64,000 bases of DNA from contig JACPPA010000016.1 in assembly GCA_016191285.1 (NCBI GenBank), positions 124,001 to 188,000 of the forward strand, in the 5' to 3' direction. The stretch comes from Gammaproteobacteria bacterium. GTDB lineage: Bacteria > Pseudomonadota > Gammaproteobacteria > Ga0077536. How positions within the stretch are numbered: position 1 is the first letter of the stretch; each line of letters starts with the position of its first letter. The position numbers and the translations under genes were made by a program. Positions 42,249 to 51,558 of the stretch are shown piece after piece. The notes beneath the pieces are model-generated. The model had not been told where the DNA came from and did no database searches. It saw only the letters and a program-made list of their open reading frames with translations.

Positions 42249-44441
42249 ATGGCGCGCCGCCCAGTGACTTCAACCGGTATCATACCGGCCACGATGCCAA
42301 TTACCGATGCCCAAATTCGACGCCTGGTCGAGGCCACCGAACATGATCCGTTTGCGACGCTCGGCTTGCACCCCGACGGCGCGGCGTGGGTGGTGCGGGT
42401 GTATCGCGTCGGTGCCAACACGCTGCGCTGGGGTGGGCCTGATGGCGCCAAGTTTGCACGCCTGCATCCGAGCGGACTGTTTCAGATTCGGCTTGAAAGT
42501 CCGCCGACGCAACCGTGGCAATTGTGGGTTGATGGTCAGCCGCAGTTCGACGCCTATGCTTTTCCACCAGAACCGCCCGCTGACGCGCTGTATTTGTTCG
42601 CCGAAGGCCGCAACACCCAAAGCTACCGCTTGCTCGGTGCGTTGCCCCACCTCCGTCACGGCGTTGTTGGCGTGCAGTTTCGAGTGTGGGCGCCGAATGC
42701 GGCGCGGGTCTCGGTGGTGGGCGAATTTAATGCATGGGACGGACGTTGCCATCCGCTGGCGACTCTCGGCGCCAGCGGTGTGTGGGAGCTTTTCATTCCC
42801 GAACTGGCCGCCGGCACGCGCTACAAATTTGAGTTGCGCCATCGCGCGAGCGGAACGGTATTGGTACGGGCTGACCCGTGTGCCCGCGCGAGCGAGTTCA
42901 GGCCGGCGACGGCATCGCTGGTCTACCGTTCAACCCACACGTGGAACGACGCTGACTGGTGCCGGGCCCGCGGCGCGTGGGATTGGCTGCATGCTCCCAT
43001 CAACATTTATGAATTGCACGCCGGATCGTGGATGCGTCATCCGGATGGCCGGTTTTATTCGTATCGCGAACTCGCGGCGCGCCTGATTCCGTACGTTCTC
43101 GAACACGGCTACACCCATCTCGAATTTCTCCCGCTCACCGAGCACCCGTTGGATGAATCCTGGGGTTATCAAACGACTGGCTATTTCGCACCGACCTCGC
43201 GCTTCGGCAGTGCGGACGATCTGAAGTGGTTGATCGATGAATGTCATCGCGCGGGACTCGGCGTACTGCTCGATTGGGTGCCCGGACATTTTCCGGCGGA
43301 TGACGGCGCGCTCGCGCATTTCGACGGCAGCGCGCTTTACGAACACGCCGATCCGAGACTCAACCGTCATCCCGACTGGGGCACCTATATTTTCAATTAT
43401 GGCCGCAATGAGGTCGTGAGCTTTTTGCTCTCGAGCGCGCACTACTGGCTGGCTGAATTTCATTTCGATGGACTGCGCGTCGACGCGGTCGCCTCGATGC
43501 TTTATCTCGACTACTCGCGCCGCGCCGGCGAATGGGTCCCGAATCGCTTTGGCGGGCGTGAAAATCTCGAAGCGATCGAGTTTCTGCGCCGCTTAAATGA
43601 CATGGTTCACCGCGAATTTCCGGGGGTGCTGACCATCGCCGAGGAATCGACCTCGTGGCCGCGCGTGACGCATGCCACCAGTGACGGCGGCCTCGGCTTT
43701 TCGCTTAAGTGGAACATGGGGTGGATGAACGACACCTTGAGCTATCTAAAGCTCGAACCGATCCATCGCCGCTTCCATCATGGGCTGCTGACCTTCGGCC
43801 AGCTTTATGCGTACAGCGAGCGGTTTTTATTGCCGCTCTCGCATGATGAAGTGGTGCATGGCAAGGGAAGCTTGCCGGCCAAGATGGCCGGTGACTCGTG
43901 GCAGCGCTATGCGAATGTTCGTTTGTTGATGCTTTATCAACTCTCGACCCCAGGCAAAAAACTCAACTTCATGGGCAACGAATTCGGCCAGCCGCGCGAG
44001 TGGCGGAGCGGTTGGGAACTCGACTGGGCCTGGATGGCGGAGCCGGCGCACGCCGGGCTTCTGCGCCTGGCGTCCGATCTCAATCATCTGTACAAGGCGA
44101 ATTCCGCCTTGTACGACCTGGATTGCGAGCCGGGTGGTTTTGCGTGGATCGAGTGCGACGATGCGCCGCACTCGATCCTCAGCTACACGCGCCGCGATCG
44201 CACCGGCCGGCACGTGCTGGCGGTGCTTAATTTTACGCCCGTGCCGCGTCCGGGTTATCGGCTACCGATCCCAGAAGCCGTCCAATATCGTGAACTCATC
44301 AACAGTGATTCGGCGTATTACGGCGGGACTAATGTCGGCAACCTCGCGCTGCTGCCGAGCATCGATGCGCACGGCAACGCATCTCTGGTGTTGACCTTGC
44401 CGCCGTTGGCGGGATTACTCTTGGCACCCGTCGACGTCTGA
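42249..44441 (+). CDS. glgB: 1,4-alpha-glucan branching enzyme (GH13)
   Basis: A 730-residue branching enzyme that moves alpha-1,4 segments to 1,6 positions in glycogen. The N-terminal CBM48 regions (DPFATLGLHPDG; VGVQFRVWAPNAARVSVVGEFNAWDG) precede the GH13 barrel: YTHLEFLPLTEHPLDESWGYQ, GLGVLLDWVPGHFP, the nucleophile Asp in FHFDGLRVDAVASMLYLDYSR, the acid Glu in LTIAEEST, and LPLSHDEVVHGKGSL. A first ATG at 42249 is used; ATG 42294 (MPITDAQIRRLV) is an equally good start and would remove 15 residues. Confidence 0.94.
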   Translation: MARRPVTSTGIIPATMPITDAQIRRLVEATEHDPFATLGLHPDGAAWVVRVYRVGANTLRWGGPDGAKFARLHPSGLFQIRLESPPTQPWQLWVDGQPQFDAYAFPPEPPADALYLFAEGRNTQSYRLLGALPHLRHGVVGVQFRVWAPNAARVSVVGEFNAWDGRCHPLATLGASGVWELFIPELAAGTRYKFELRHRASGTVLVRADPCARASEFRPATASLVYRSTHTWNDADWCRARGAWDWLHAPINIYELHAGSWMRHPDGRFYSYRELAARLIPYVLEHGYTHLEFLPLTEHPLDESWGYQTTGYFAPTSRFGSADDLKWLIDECHRAGLGVLLDWVPGHFPADDGALAHFDGSALYEHADPRLNRHPDWGTYIFNYGRNEVVSFLLSSAHYWLAEFHFDGLRVDAVASMLYLDYSRRAGEWVPNRFGGRENLEAIEFLRRLNDMVHREFPGVLTIAEESTSWPRVTHATSDGGLGFSLKWNMGWMNDTLSYLKLEPIHRRFHHGLLTFGQLYAYSERFLLPLSHDEVVHGKGSLPAKMAGDSWQRYANVRLLMLYQLSTPGKKLNFMGNEFGQPREWRSGWELDWAWMAEPAHAGLLRLASDLNHLYKANSALYDLDCEPGGFAWIECDDAPHSILSYTRRDRTGRHVLAVLNFTPVPRPGYRLPIPEAVQYRELINSDSAYYGGTNVGNLALLPSIDAHGNASLVLTLPPLAGLLLAPVDV

Positions 44442-44522
44442 CGTTCTAGCGGCGGGAGTGAATTTATCCGCAGATCTTCTAGGCAAGAACGCGCGTAAAG
44501 ATTTCCAAGTCGCGGCTCTTTT

Positions 44523-44637
44523 TCCCCTCACCCCGGCCCTCTCCCGCAAGGGGAGAGGGAGTGTGTAGTTCGACGTTGCTTTGACCACCGCCGTCCTGTC
44601 CCTCTCCCCTTGCGGGAGAGGGACAGGGTGAGGGGGC
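44523..44637. repeat. family B palindromes plus a family A half-site after glgB
   Basis: CCCTCACCCCGGCCCTCTCCC..GGGGAGAGGG and CCCTCTCCCC..GGGAGAGGGACAGGGTGAGGG, the same nested arrangement as at 42074-42192. A lone right arm of family A (AAGCGGCTCCCACAAT) follows at about 44704. The gap 44442-44732 has no gene. Confidence 0.85.
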
Positions 44638-44732
44638 GGGGTGTTGAAGCAACTGCGCTTCTATGAGGGGGCGCCCGGGGCTACCTGTGAAGATTCGAAG
44701 CTCAAAGCGGCTCCCACAATAGCAATACTCGC

Positions 44733-45674
44733 TTAAGCGCCTGGTACATCCACCGCCGCCCCGCGTAACGCAAGATCTTCGGCGAGCACCACCTGCACCG
44801 GGATCCGCCGCACCAAGTCTGAATGTTCGGCTTTACTGTTGAATGCCTCGAGGAACGCCCCGGTCTGCAAATGGTTAAGAATTTTTGGTGCGACACCTCC
44901 GGTGAGATAGACGCCACCGCGGGCGAGGAAGGTCAACGCCAGATCGCCGGCGAAGGCGCCAAACAAGCGTGCGAACAAGGCCAAGGCGTGGCGTGCATCG
45001 GGATCGTAGGTGCTATCGGCGCGGCGCACGACTTCCGCCGGATCGAGATCCGGGGGCAGCGCGTGGCCGGCGCGGATCAAACAGAAGCGATAGCAGGCGA
45101 GGAGTCCCGGTCCGGAGCACACGCGCTCCGCGATCAACCGGCGATGCTCACCCCCGAGAAAGCGCCACAGGTCGACCTGCTCGCTGTCGGTTGGCGCAAA
45201 CGCGATATGGCCCCCTTCGCTCGCTATCACCTGCCCATTCGCGACGGCGGCGACCCCGAGACCAGTCCCTGGGCCGAGGCATAGCTGCGGTGAACTGGGC
45301 TCAGTCTGCCCAGCTTGCAGGGTGACAAGCTCGGCTGGCGTGAGGCCGGCGAGGCCCAAGGCGGTGGCGACGAAGTCGTTACGCAACACCACTTCCGACA
45401 CGCGCAATAGCCTGGCCAGCGCCGCCTTCTGAAGATGCCAGTGCGGGCGATTCGTGACCCGCGCCGAGTCCGTATGCACGGGACCGGCGACCGCGAGACT
45501 TGCTTGTCGTAATCCGCCGCGAGTGGCCGTCGGCAAGGTCTCGAGGTAGCGCGCCAGCAGTGTATCCGCCGAATTGAACTCGACGTTTTCGTAGCGCGCT
45601 TGATGGCTGAGCGCGCCGCCGTCGGCGACCGCCAACAGGGTTTTTGTACCACCGATATCTGCAACCAGTTTCAC
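44733..45674 (-). CDS. glk: glucokinase
   Basis: A 313-residue Glk-type hexokinase that phosphorylates glucose with ATP. The phosphate-binding motif LVADIGGTKTLLAV is at residues 3-16, the catalytic Asp is in RNDFVATALG, and the second phosphate motif is CLGPGTGLGVA with SEGGHIAFAP. LYLTGG-like GGVYLTGGVAPKIL closes the C-terminal domain. It fits free glucose released by the GH57 enzymes. It is convergent with glgB across the repeats and divergent from the DadA-like gene. Confidence 0.92.
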   Translation of the reverse strand: MKLVADIGGTKTLLAVADGGALSHQARYENVEFNSADTLLARYLETLPTATRGGLRQASLAVAGPVHTDSARVTNRPHWHLQKAALARLLRVSEVVLRNDFVATALGLAGLTPAELVTLQAGQTEPSSPQLCLGPGTGLGVAAVANGQVIASEGGHIAFAPTDSEQVDLWRFLGGEHRRLIAERVCSGPGLLACYRFCLIRAGHALPPDLDPAEVVRRADSTYDPDARHALALFARLFGAFAGDLALTFLARGGVYLTGGVAPKILNHLQTGAFLEAFNSKAEHSDLVRRIPVQVVLAEDLALRGAAVDVPGA

Positions 45675-45790
45675 CTAAGTCCTCCTTGCCATCAAAGGTC
45701 ACGCAAGGCGCGCCGCGCCGAAGTGCGCGCGCGGTAAGATAGAACAGCTCGCGGCTACCTTATCACCGATTGATTATTAGGTCCTCACGC

Positions 45791-47050
45791 ATGCGCGTTC
45801 TCATTGTCGGCGCCGGCCTCTTAGGATTGACCACGGCGTTTTTTTTGCGCCGCCACCAATTCGAGGTCACCGTGATCGACCGCGCTAGCGGACCCGGTCT
45901 TGAAACCAGTTTCGCCAACGGCGGCATGCTGCACGCGAGCCAGGCTAATCCGTGGAATGCACCGGGCGTATTCTGGCAAGCCCTCAACATGCTCGGCCGC
46001 GAAGATGCGGCATTGCTCGTGCGTCCGGCGGCGATCCCGCGCCTGCTTGCGTGGGGCGCCGCCTTTATCCGCCATTCCACACCCTCTCACTATTTACGCA
46101 ACTTCGAGAAAAACGCGCGGCTCGCACGCTATTCGCTGACGCAAATGAAGGTTTTGCGCGAAGCGCTTGACGGTGACTACGATTATCGCCAACGCGGCAC
46201 GATCAAAATATTTAGAACCGGGTCTGAAGTCGCCGCCGCGGTGGTGCTCTGCGATTTACTGCGGCAATGGAATATTGCGCATGAAGTGATTAGTCCCGTG
46301 CGCACCGTCGAACTCGAACCCGCGCTTGCGCCGATCGCCGCACAACTCGCGGGTGGGCTGTATTTTCCGAAGGATGAAGCGGGCGACGCGTATCGCTTCT
46401 GTCAATTACTCGCCGCCGATCTCGAGCGATACGGCGTTACTTTTCGCTATGGCACACGCATCGAACGGGTACTCTTACGTGGCGGTCGCGCGGTCGGCGT
46501 GGTGACTCACCGTGACGAGCAAAATGCCGAGCATGTCGTGCTTGCCGCGGGTAGCTATACCCCGTTGCTCACCAAGGGACTGGGTCTGCGCGTGCCGGTC
46601 GCCCCGGCGAAAGGCTATTCGATCACGTTGTCCCTAAATGGCTGGCAAGCAGGTCCAGCAATTCCGGTGATCGACGACCATCTCCATGCCGCGGTCTGCC
46701 CGCTCGGCAATCGTTTGCGGGTGGCCGGCACCGCCGAGTTCGCGGGCTACAATCTTGCGTTGACGCCGAGTCGCATCAATAATTTGTACGACTTGGTCAA
46801 ACAACTTTATCCGGCGTTTGAGCCGTATCTCGAGCGCGATTCAGGCGCGGCATGGACGGGATTGCGTCCGATGAGCGTCGATGGCGTCGGGATCATGGGC
46901 GCGACCGCCGTGCCGGGTCTGTACCTCAATACCGGTCACGGTCCGTTAGGGTGGACGATGGCGGCCGGCGCCGGTCGTCTCGTCGCCGATGAAATTGCCG
47001 GGGTGCGCGCGGAATTGGATCTCGCGCCTTATCGTTTAGCGCGGTTTTAG
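45791..47050 (+). CDS. dadA: D-amino acid dehydrogenase family FAD oxidoreductase
   Basis: A 419-residue DAO/DadA-family flavoprotein. The FAD motif VLIVGAGLLGLTTAFFLRRHQFEVTVID is at the N-terminus. LETSFANGGMLHASQANPWNAPG is the DadA family signature, and GLRPMSVDGVGIMGAT with YLNTGHGPLGWTMAAGAGRLVADEI forms the C-terminal FAD/substrate site. It would deaminate D-amino acids to 2-oxo acids, passing electrons to the quinone pool. No alanine racemase gene is adjacent, so the substrate range is uncertain. ATG 45791 gives the standard short N-terminus. Confidence 0.85.
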   Translation: MRVLIVGAGLLGLTTAFFLRRHQFEVTVIDRASGPGLETSFANGGMLHASQANPWNAPGVFWQALNMLGREDAALLVRPAAIPRLLAWGAAFIRHSTPSHYLRNFEKNARLARYSLTQMKVLREALDGDYDYRQRGTIKIFRTGSEVAAAVVLCDLLRQWNIAHEVISPVRTVELEPALAPIAAQLAGGLYFPKDEAGDAYRFCQLLAADLERYGVTFRYGTRIERVLLRGGRAVGVVTHRDEQNAEHVVLAAGSYTPLLTKGLGLRVPVAPAKGYSITLSLNGWQAGPAIPVIDDHLHAAVCPLGNRLRVAGTAEFAGYNLALTPSRINNLYDLVKQLYPAFEPYLERDSGAAWTGLRPMSVDGVGIMGATAVPGLYLNTGHGPLGWTMAAGAGRLVADEIAGVRAELDLAPYRLARF

Positions 47051-47233
47051 TTTATCGCTCCCCTTTTCGTCGATGAGCAACTTTCCTGTCGAAGAAGCAC
47101 CCGACAACCGCCACGGCCTCGATACCGTTGATGAAAAAAAATCGCGCAAAAGGCGCGCCTCCGCGCGCGGCGAATCGGCTAGACTATCGCTCCAAGATTG
47201 ATCGATTCCAGGCCCCAACCGGAGCGACATTTC

Positions 47234-48085
47234 ATGCACAAGCACCGCACCCAATTACTCGTCGATGGCTTCGTTTTTCTCGAAGGGCCACGTTGGCACC
47301 AGGGTCATCTGTGGTTTTCCGATATGTGGGCTTTCAAGGTCTACAAAATGAGCGCGACCGGCGTCAGCAGCGTGGTGTGTGAAGTGCCGCAACGTCCGTC
47401 GGGGCTGGGCTTTCTGCCCGATGGCACGTTACTCGTGGTGTCGATGGCGGATCGCAAGATCATGAAACTCGTCAATGGCAAGCTCGTGGTGCATGCGGAG
47501 TTAAAACAACTTGCCGCCGGCGATGTGAACGACGTCGTCACCGATGCCAAGGGCCGGACCTATGCCGGCAATTTCGGCTACGACTTGTTTGCGGGTGCGG
47601 CAACCGCCTTGGCTGATTTGATCCTGGTCGAACCCGATGGCAAAGCGCGTGTAGTAGCGGGCGAACTCGACTTTCCTAATGGCACCGTGATCAAAGATGG
47701 CGGCAAGACGCTGGTGGTTGCCGAGACCTGGGCCAAGCGCTTATCGGCCTTCGATATCGCCGCCGACGGCAGCCTGTCCAATCGTCGGGTCTACGCAACC
47801 TTCGGCGAGCGCATGCCCGACGGCATTTGCCTCGATGCCGCCGGCGGGATCTGGGTCTCGTGCTTCAATTCCGGAGAATTTATCCGCGTGCTCGAGGGCG
47901 GCGAGATCACCGACCTCGTCGAGCTCGGTGACAAACGCGCCGTGGCGTGTCAGCTCGGTGGGGATGATGGCAAGACACTTTTTTGTCTGACTTATGACGG
48001 GCAGCTAGAGGATATACACCAACAAAAAGCTGCCGGCGCCGTGGAAACCGTACGCGTTACGGTCGGCAGCGGCGGTTCGCCATAA
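47234..48085 (+). CDS. SMP-30/gluconolactonase/LRE-family hydrolase
   Basis: A 283-residue six-bladed beta-propeller lactonase family protein. Conserved segments: FLEGPRWHQGHLWFSDMW with the metal-ligand Glu, GDVNDVVTDAKGRTYAGNFG with the Asn, ELDFPNGTVIKDGGKTLVVAETWAKRL and RMPDGICLDAAGGIWVS with the Asp. Members hydrolyse sugar or aromatic lactones; the exact substrate is unknown. ATG 47234 is chosen; upstream codons would add an unrelated basic leader. It is 183 nt after dadA, with no terminator seen between. Confidence 0.85.
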   Translation: MHKHRTQLLVDGFVFLEGPRWHQGHLWFSDMWAFKVYKMSATGVSSVVCEVPQRPSGLGFLPDGTLLVVSMADRKIMKLVNGKLVVHAELKQLAAGDVNDVVTDAKGRTYAGNFGYDLFAGAATALADLILVEPDGKARVVAGELDFPNGTVIKDGGKTLVVAETWAKRLSAFDIAADGSLSNRRVYATFGERMPDGICLDAAGGIWVSCFNSGEFIRVLEGGEITDLVELGDKRAVACQLGGDDGKTLFCLTYDGQLEDIHQQKAAGAVETVRVTVGSGGSP

Positions 48086-48104
48086 AACACGTTGTGACCT
48101 TCGC

Positions 48105-49076
48105 ATGATCAATGCCTTCGAGCTCGATTCCGGTCGCCTGCGCCAGGTACAGGTCGACTCGCTCGAAGACCTGCGCGCCGTACGGCCGGTGTGGGTCGAT
48201 TTTGACGAAGCGACCACCGCCGAGCTCGGCTGGGCGCAGGAAGTCTTTGGCATGACGTTAAAAGCCCAAGAAGATGAAGAAGAAGTCGAAGATATCGAAG
48301 CCTCGGCGCGCTTCTTCGTCGAGGAAAACGGCGAAGTGCACATTCGTTCCGATTTTTTTCTGTTGAACGAAGAAGACAGCGAAGTCGTGCGCGTCGCGTT
48401 CGTGCTGCGCGATAATATCCTGTTTAGCATTCATGCCGAAGACATCCCGGTCTTCCGCTTGTTGCGGTTGCGTGCACGCATGCAGCCCGGCTACGTGGAA
48501 GAAGGCAAGGATGTGTTGCTCGAACTGTATGCCGCGAATGCCGAATATTCCGCCGACGCGCTCGAAGGGATCTACGCGCGGTTGAATAAATTCAGCGATA
48601 AGGTGTTGGGCACCAATTTAAACGACGAAGCGGCCGCCGAAGTGTTGTCGGAGATCGCGCAAGAAGAAGATTTAAACGGATATATCCGGCGCAATTTGAT
48701 GGACACGCGCCGTGCGACGTCAGCCCTGATGCGCGGTCGCGTGCTGTCTAGTGAACAATTCGATGTCGCACGGCAGATTATGCGCGACATCGATTCACTC
48801 GATAGTCACACCGGATTTCTCTTCGATAAGCTCAATTTTTTGATGGACGCCACGGTTGGTTTCATCAACATCAACCAGAACAAAATCATCAAGATCTTCT
48901 CGGTGGCGTCGGTGGCGCTCCTGCCGCCGACGTTGATTGCGAGTCTTTACGGCATGAATTTCAAATTCATGCCGGAGCTTACGTGGCAGTACGGATATCC
49001 CATGGCATTGGTCTTGATGGGGTTGTCGATTCTGGCGCCATTTTGGTATTTTGGGCGTAAGGGCTGGTTGAAGTAG
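48105..49076 (+). CDS. corA: CorA-family magnesium/cobalt transporter
   Basis: A 323-residue CorA channel: a long acidic cytoplasmic N-terminal domain rich in Glu/Asp, a stalk helix, and two C-terminal transmembrane helices with the pore signature YGMNFKFMPEL between them (GMN near residue 286). It ends in the basic FGRKGWLK. It mediates Mg2+ or Co2+ uptake down the membrane potential. It lies 19 nt after the SMP-30 gene, possibly in one transcript, and is followed by a family A palindrome. Confidence 0.95.
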   Translation: MINAFELDSGRLRQVQVDSLEDLRAVRPVWVDFDEATTAELGWAQEVFGMTLKAQEDEEEVEDIEASARFFVEENGEVHIRSDFFLLNEEDSEVVRVAFVLRDNILFSIHAEDIPVFRLLRLRARMQPGYVEEGKDVLLELYAANAEYSADALEGIYARLNKFSDKVLGTNLNDEAAAEVLSEIAQEEDLNGYIRRNLMDTRRATSALMRGRVLSSEQFDVARQIMRDIDSLDSHTGFLFDKLNFLMDATVGFININQNKIIKIFSVASVALLPPTLIASLYGMNFKFMPELTWQYGYPMALVLMGLSILAPFWYFGRKGWLK

Positions 49077-49085
49077 ACAGTCCTT

Positions 49086-49150
49086 GGTGGGCGCGGCTAG
49101 CGGCGAATGGCCTTAAGAATTCTCTATTCGCGGCTAAAGCCGCTCCCACA
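49086..49150. repeat. family A palindrome after corA
   Basis: Left arm GGTGGGCGCGGCTAGCGGCGAATGG (degenerate) and right arm ATTCGCGGCTAAAGCCGCTCCCAC, in the convergent space between corA and the cupin gene. Confidence 0.8.
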
Positions 49151-49182
49151 AATACACAAAAATCACGGTGGGAGAACCCTGG

Positions 49183-49518
49183 CTACTGGCGTTTGGTCTC
49201 CACCAGAATTTCGCGATACCGTGTCGGACCCGCATTACGCGCGCTGTGCGTCGCCGGTACCCGCAGGCCTTTATCGTCCGCCGAGAGCAGTTCGTCGCCG
49301 TCGATCTTCAACGGAAACGTAGCGCCGGTTTTCGATTCGAACGAACCCAGATATTTATCGTTCTTATCGAATACTTCGAGCGTGGTGCCTTCGAGCACGT
49401 AAAACAGATAGTCGTGCCGATGCGTGTGGCAGGGCGTGGTTTCGCCCGGCTCGAGCACGAACTCCCATAAAATGATTTTGTCGTTTTCGAAAACTTTGGT
49501 GGTGCCGACTTCGCCCAT
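49183..49518 (-). CDS. small cupin-domain protein
   Basis: A 111-residue single cupin. Motif 1 is ETTPCHTHRHDYLFYVLEG, with the His ligands and Glu; the second motif is weaker (GLRVPATHSARNAGPTRYREI). The family is heterogeneous (dioxygenases, isomerases, binding proteins), so no reaction can be assigned. The ATG at 49518 has GAGGA 8 nt upstream; further in-frame ATGs would add up to 19 residues without a ribosome site. Confidence 0.75.
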   Translation of the reverse strand: MGEVGTTKVFENDKIILWEFVLEPGETTPCHTHRHDYLFYVLEGTTLEVFDKNDKYLGSFESKTGATFPLKIDGDELLSADDKGLRVPATHSARNAGPTRYREILVETKRQ

Positions 49519-49731
49519 GGGGATCATCCTCGGTAGGGTTGGTTGGTGGGGTGGCATGAACATTCGCGCTGCCATCGAGTCCCGTCATGAGCCAAATAAT
49601 AAGGATTCAAATTGCCGCTGGCTATCGGCGCTGTCCGCGCTTTAGGGGCCGCCGTTAGCATGAGTTCTAGGCCGCTTTCGGTCAGTGCTGTAAAGTGGGC
49701 TAACACTACAACGCGTGTTTAAGGGGAGACC

Positions 49732-50322
49732 ATGCTTGCCATCCAACGCAGTACCGTACTAAGTCTGGTGTTATTGCTCGCCGGCTGCGGTTACAACACC
49801 TTGCAAACCACCGATGAGGCGATCAAAACCGCCTGGTCGGAAGTGCTAAACCAATACCAACGCCGCGCCGATCTCATTCCGAACTTGGTCAAGACCGTTG
49901 AAGGATTTGCCAAACAAGAACGCGACGTGATTATCGGCGTGACGCAAGCACGCGCCAAAGTCGGCTCCATCCAGGCCACGCCGGAGCTCATTAATAATCC
50001 GCAGGCGTTCCAGCAATTCCAAGCCGCGCAAGGCGAGTTATCGAGCGCCCTGTCACGGTTGATGGTGGTGGTTGAGCGCTATCCGGATTTGAAATCGGAT
50101 CAGAATTTCCGCGACCTGCAAGCGCAACTCGAGGGCACCGAAAATCGGATCGCGGTCGCGCGCAAACGCTATATCGATTCGGTTCAGGCGTACAACGTAA
50201 CGGTGCGCTCGTTTCCGTCGAACCTCACCGCCAAGATGTTTGGTTTTACGACCAAGCCGAACTTCGCGGTAGAAAACGAAGCCGCGCTCGCCAAACCGCC
50301 AGAAGTTAATTTCGGGAAATAG
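49732..50322 (+). CDS. lemA: LemA-family lipoprotein
   Basis: A 196-residue LemA protein. The N-terminus has a lipobox (VLLLAGC, Cys near residue 19), followed by the family's coiled-coil helical core: AWSEVLNQYQRRADLIPNLVKTVEGFAKQERDVIIGVTQARAKV and LSRLMVVVERYPDLKSDQNFRDLQAQLEGTENRIAVARKRYIDSVQAYN. LemA genes typically precede one or two TPM-domain genes, as here. The function of the set is unclear (envelope homeostasis or protein quality control). GGGGAG lies 5 nt before the ATG. Confidence 0.92.
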   Translation: MLAIQRSTVLSLVLLLAGCGYNTLQTTDEAIKTAWSEVLNQYQRRADLIPNLVKTVEGFAKQERDVIIGVTQARAKVGSIQATPELINNPQAFQQFQAAQGELSSALSRLMVVVERYPDLKSDQNFRDLQAQLEGTENRIAVARKRYIDSVQAYNVTVRSFPSNLTAKMFGFTTKPNFAVENEAALAKPPEVNFGK

Positions 50323-50368
50323 GCCGGGCGAAAAGGCGAAATTCAGTGACGATGATTGGCGACCCAGC

Positions 50369-50726
50369 ATGGACTTTAATCAATCGACGCCTGGTTATCG
50401 TGGGGCCATTGTGGGAGCCGCTTTAGCGGCGAATCTTCATTGAAAGACTCATTCGCCGCTAAAGCGGCTCCCACAATGCGATTCGCACCACGCGGCTTTC
50501 ACCAGACGTCGCCAGCCGCACGCGAATTATGCAGATTCGACGAATGGGCATTTCAATAAAGATTCGTCCTAGCCTGGCGCTCCGTCATGGACTTTAATCA
50601 ATCGACGCCTGGTTATCGTGGGGCCATTGTGGGAGCGGCTTTAGCCGCGAACGGGCGCCCCGATAGAGATTCGCCGCTAAAGCGGCTCCCACAATGCGAT
50701 TTGCACCACGCGACTTCCACCACACG
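50369..50726 (+). repeat. 140-bp direct repeat containing family A palindromes
   Basis: Copies at 50369-50508 and 50587-50726 start with the same ATGGACTTTAATCAATCGAC and end CACCACGCG..CTT.CACCA.ACG. They differ mainly in the loop of the enclosed family A palindrome (50411-50474 and 50629-50692). The 78 bases between them show no feature. The second copy supplies the 5' end of the following TPM gene, so the first may be a duplicated, silent 5' end. Confidence 0.85.
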
Positions 50727-51558
50727 CCGCTTAATCGTATGGGTCGTCTTGCTGGTCGGCATGGCCGCGCACGCCGAAGTGGCCGTTCCGCCATTCGCAC
50801 ATTGGGTGACCGATACCACCGGCACGCTCACACCACAGGAGCAAGCCACATTAGAGACGCGGCTCGCCGAGTTCACTAAACAAAAAGGGGCGCAGGTCGC
50901 GGTGTTGCTAGTGCCGACCACCGATGGCGAGGCGATCGAGAGCTTTACATTACGCGTCGCGGAAGCGTGGAAGCTCGGCCGCAAAGGAGTGGACGATGGT
51001 GCGATCTTGGTGATCGCCAAAGACGATCGACGACTGCGGATTGAAGTAGGCTACGGCTTGGAAGGCGTGCTGCCGGACGCGATCGCGAAGCGCATCATCG
51101 ATGAAACCGTGGTGCCGCATTTCAAATCGGGAAACCTATATGCCGGCGTGAATGCCGGAGTCGAACGCATGTTGGCGGTGATTCAAGGCGAAGCGTTGCC
51201 AGTACCGAGGCAAGCGCCGGTGGCCGGCGGCAACGCCCTGCCGATAGCGCTGTTCTTGGCCTTTTTCTTTGCGACCTTTTTTCGTGGCCGTGGCGGCGCG
51301 GCGCCGATCCGCAGTGGCTTAGCCGGCCTCGCGAGCGGCGGCATTACCTACTTGTTGACGAGTTTCCTGCCGATGGCGGGTCTATCGGCCGTCGCGGCCA
51401 TTATTATCGCGAGCTTATTTGGCGGCGCCGGTGGCGGTCCGTGGGTGAGCTCCGGCCGCTACGGCGGTTTCGGGGGCTTAGGGGGAGGGTTCGGCGGCGG
51501 ATTTGGCGGCGGCGGGGGTGGTTCGTTCGGCGGCGGCGGCGCCTCGGGGAGTTGGTAA
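50701..51558 (+). CDS. TPM-domain protein (YgcG-type) with glycine-rich tail
   Basis: A 285-residue envelope protein. After a signal-like segment (RRLIVWVVLLVGMAAHAEV) comes a TPM domain: VTDTTGTLTPQEQATLE, KGAQVAVLLVPTTDGEAIESFTLRVAEAWKLGRKGVDDGAILVIAKDDRRLRIEVGYGLEGVLPDAIAKRI. Hydrophobic stretches follow, then an extreme Gly-rich tail (GGFGGLGGGFGGGFGGG and on) typical of the family. The start is uncertain: TTG 50701 gives a plausible signal peptide, whereas the upstream ATG 50587 would translate a REP-like palindrome. No ribosome site is seen for either. It is in the LemA operon context. Confidence 0.82.
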   Translation: MHHATSTTRRLIVWVVLLVGMAAHAEVAVPPFAHWVTDTTGTLTPQEQATLETRLAEFTKQKGAQVAVLLVPTTDGEAIESFTLRVAEAWKLGRKGVDDGAILVIAKDDRRLRIEVGYGLEGVLPDAIAKRIIDETVVPHFKSGNLYAGVNAGVERMLAVIQGEALPVPRQAPVAGGNALPIALFLAFFFATFFRGRGGAAPIRSGLAGLASGGITYLLTSFLPMAGLSAVAAIIIASLFGGAGGGPWVSSGRYGGFGGLGGGFGGGFGGGGGGSFGGGGASGSW

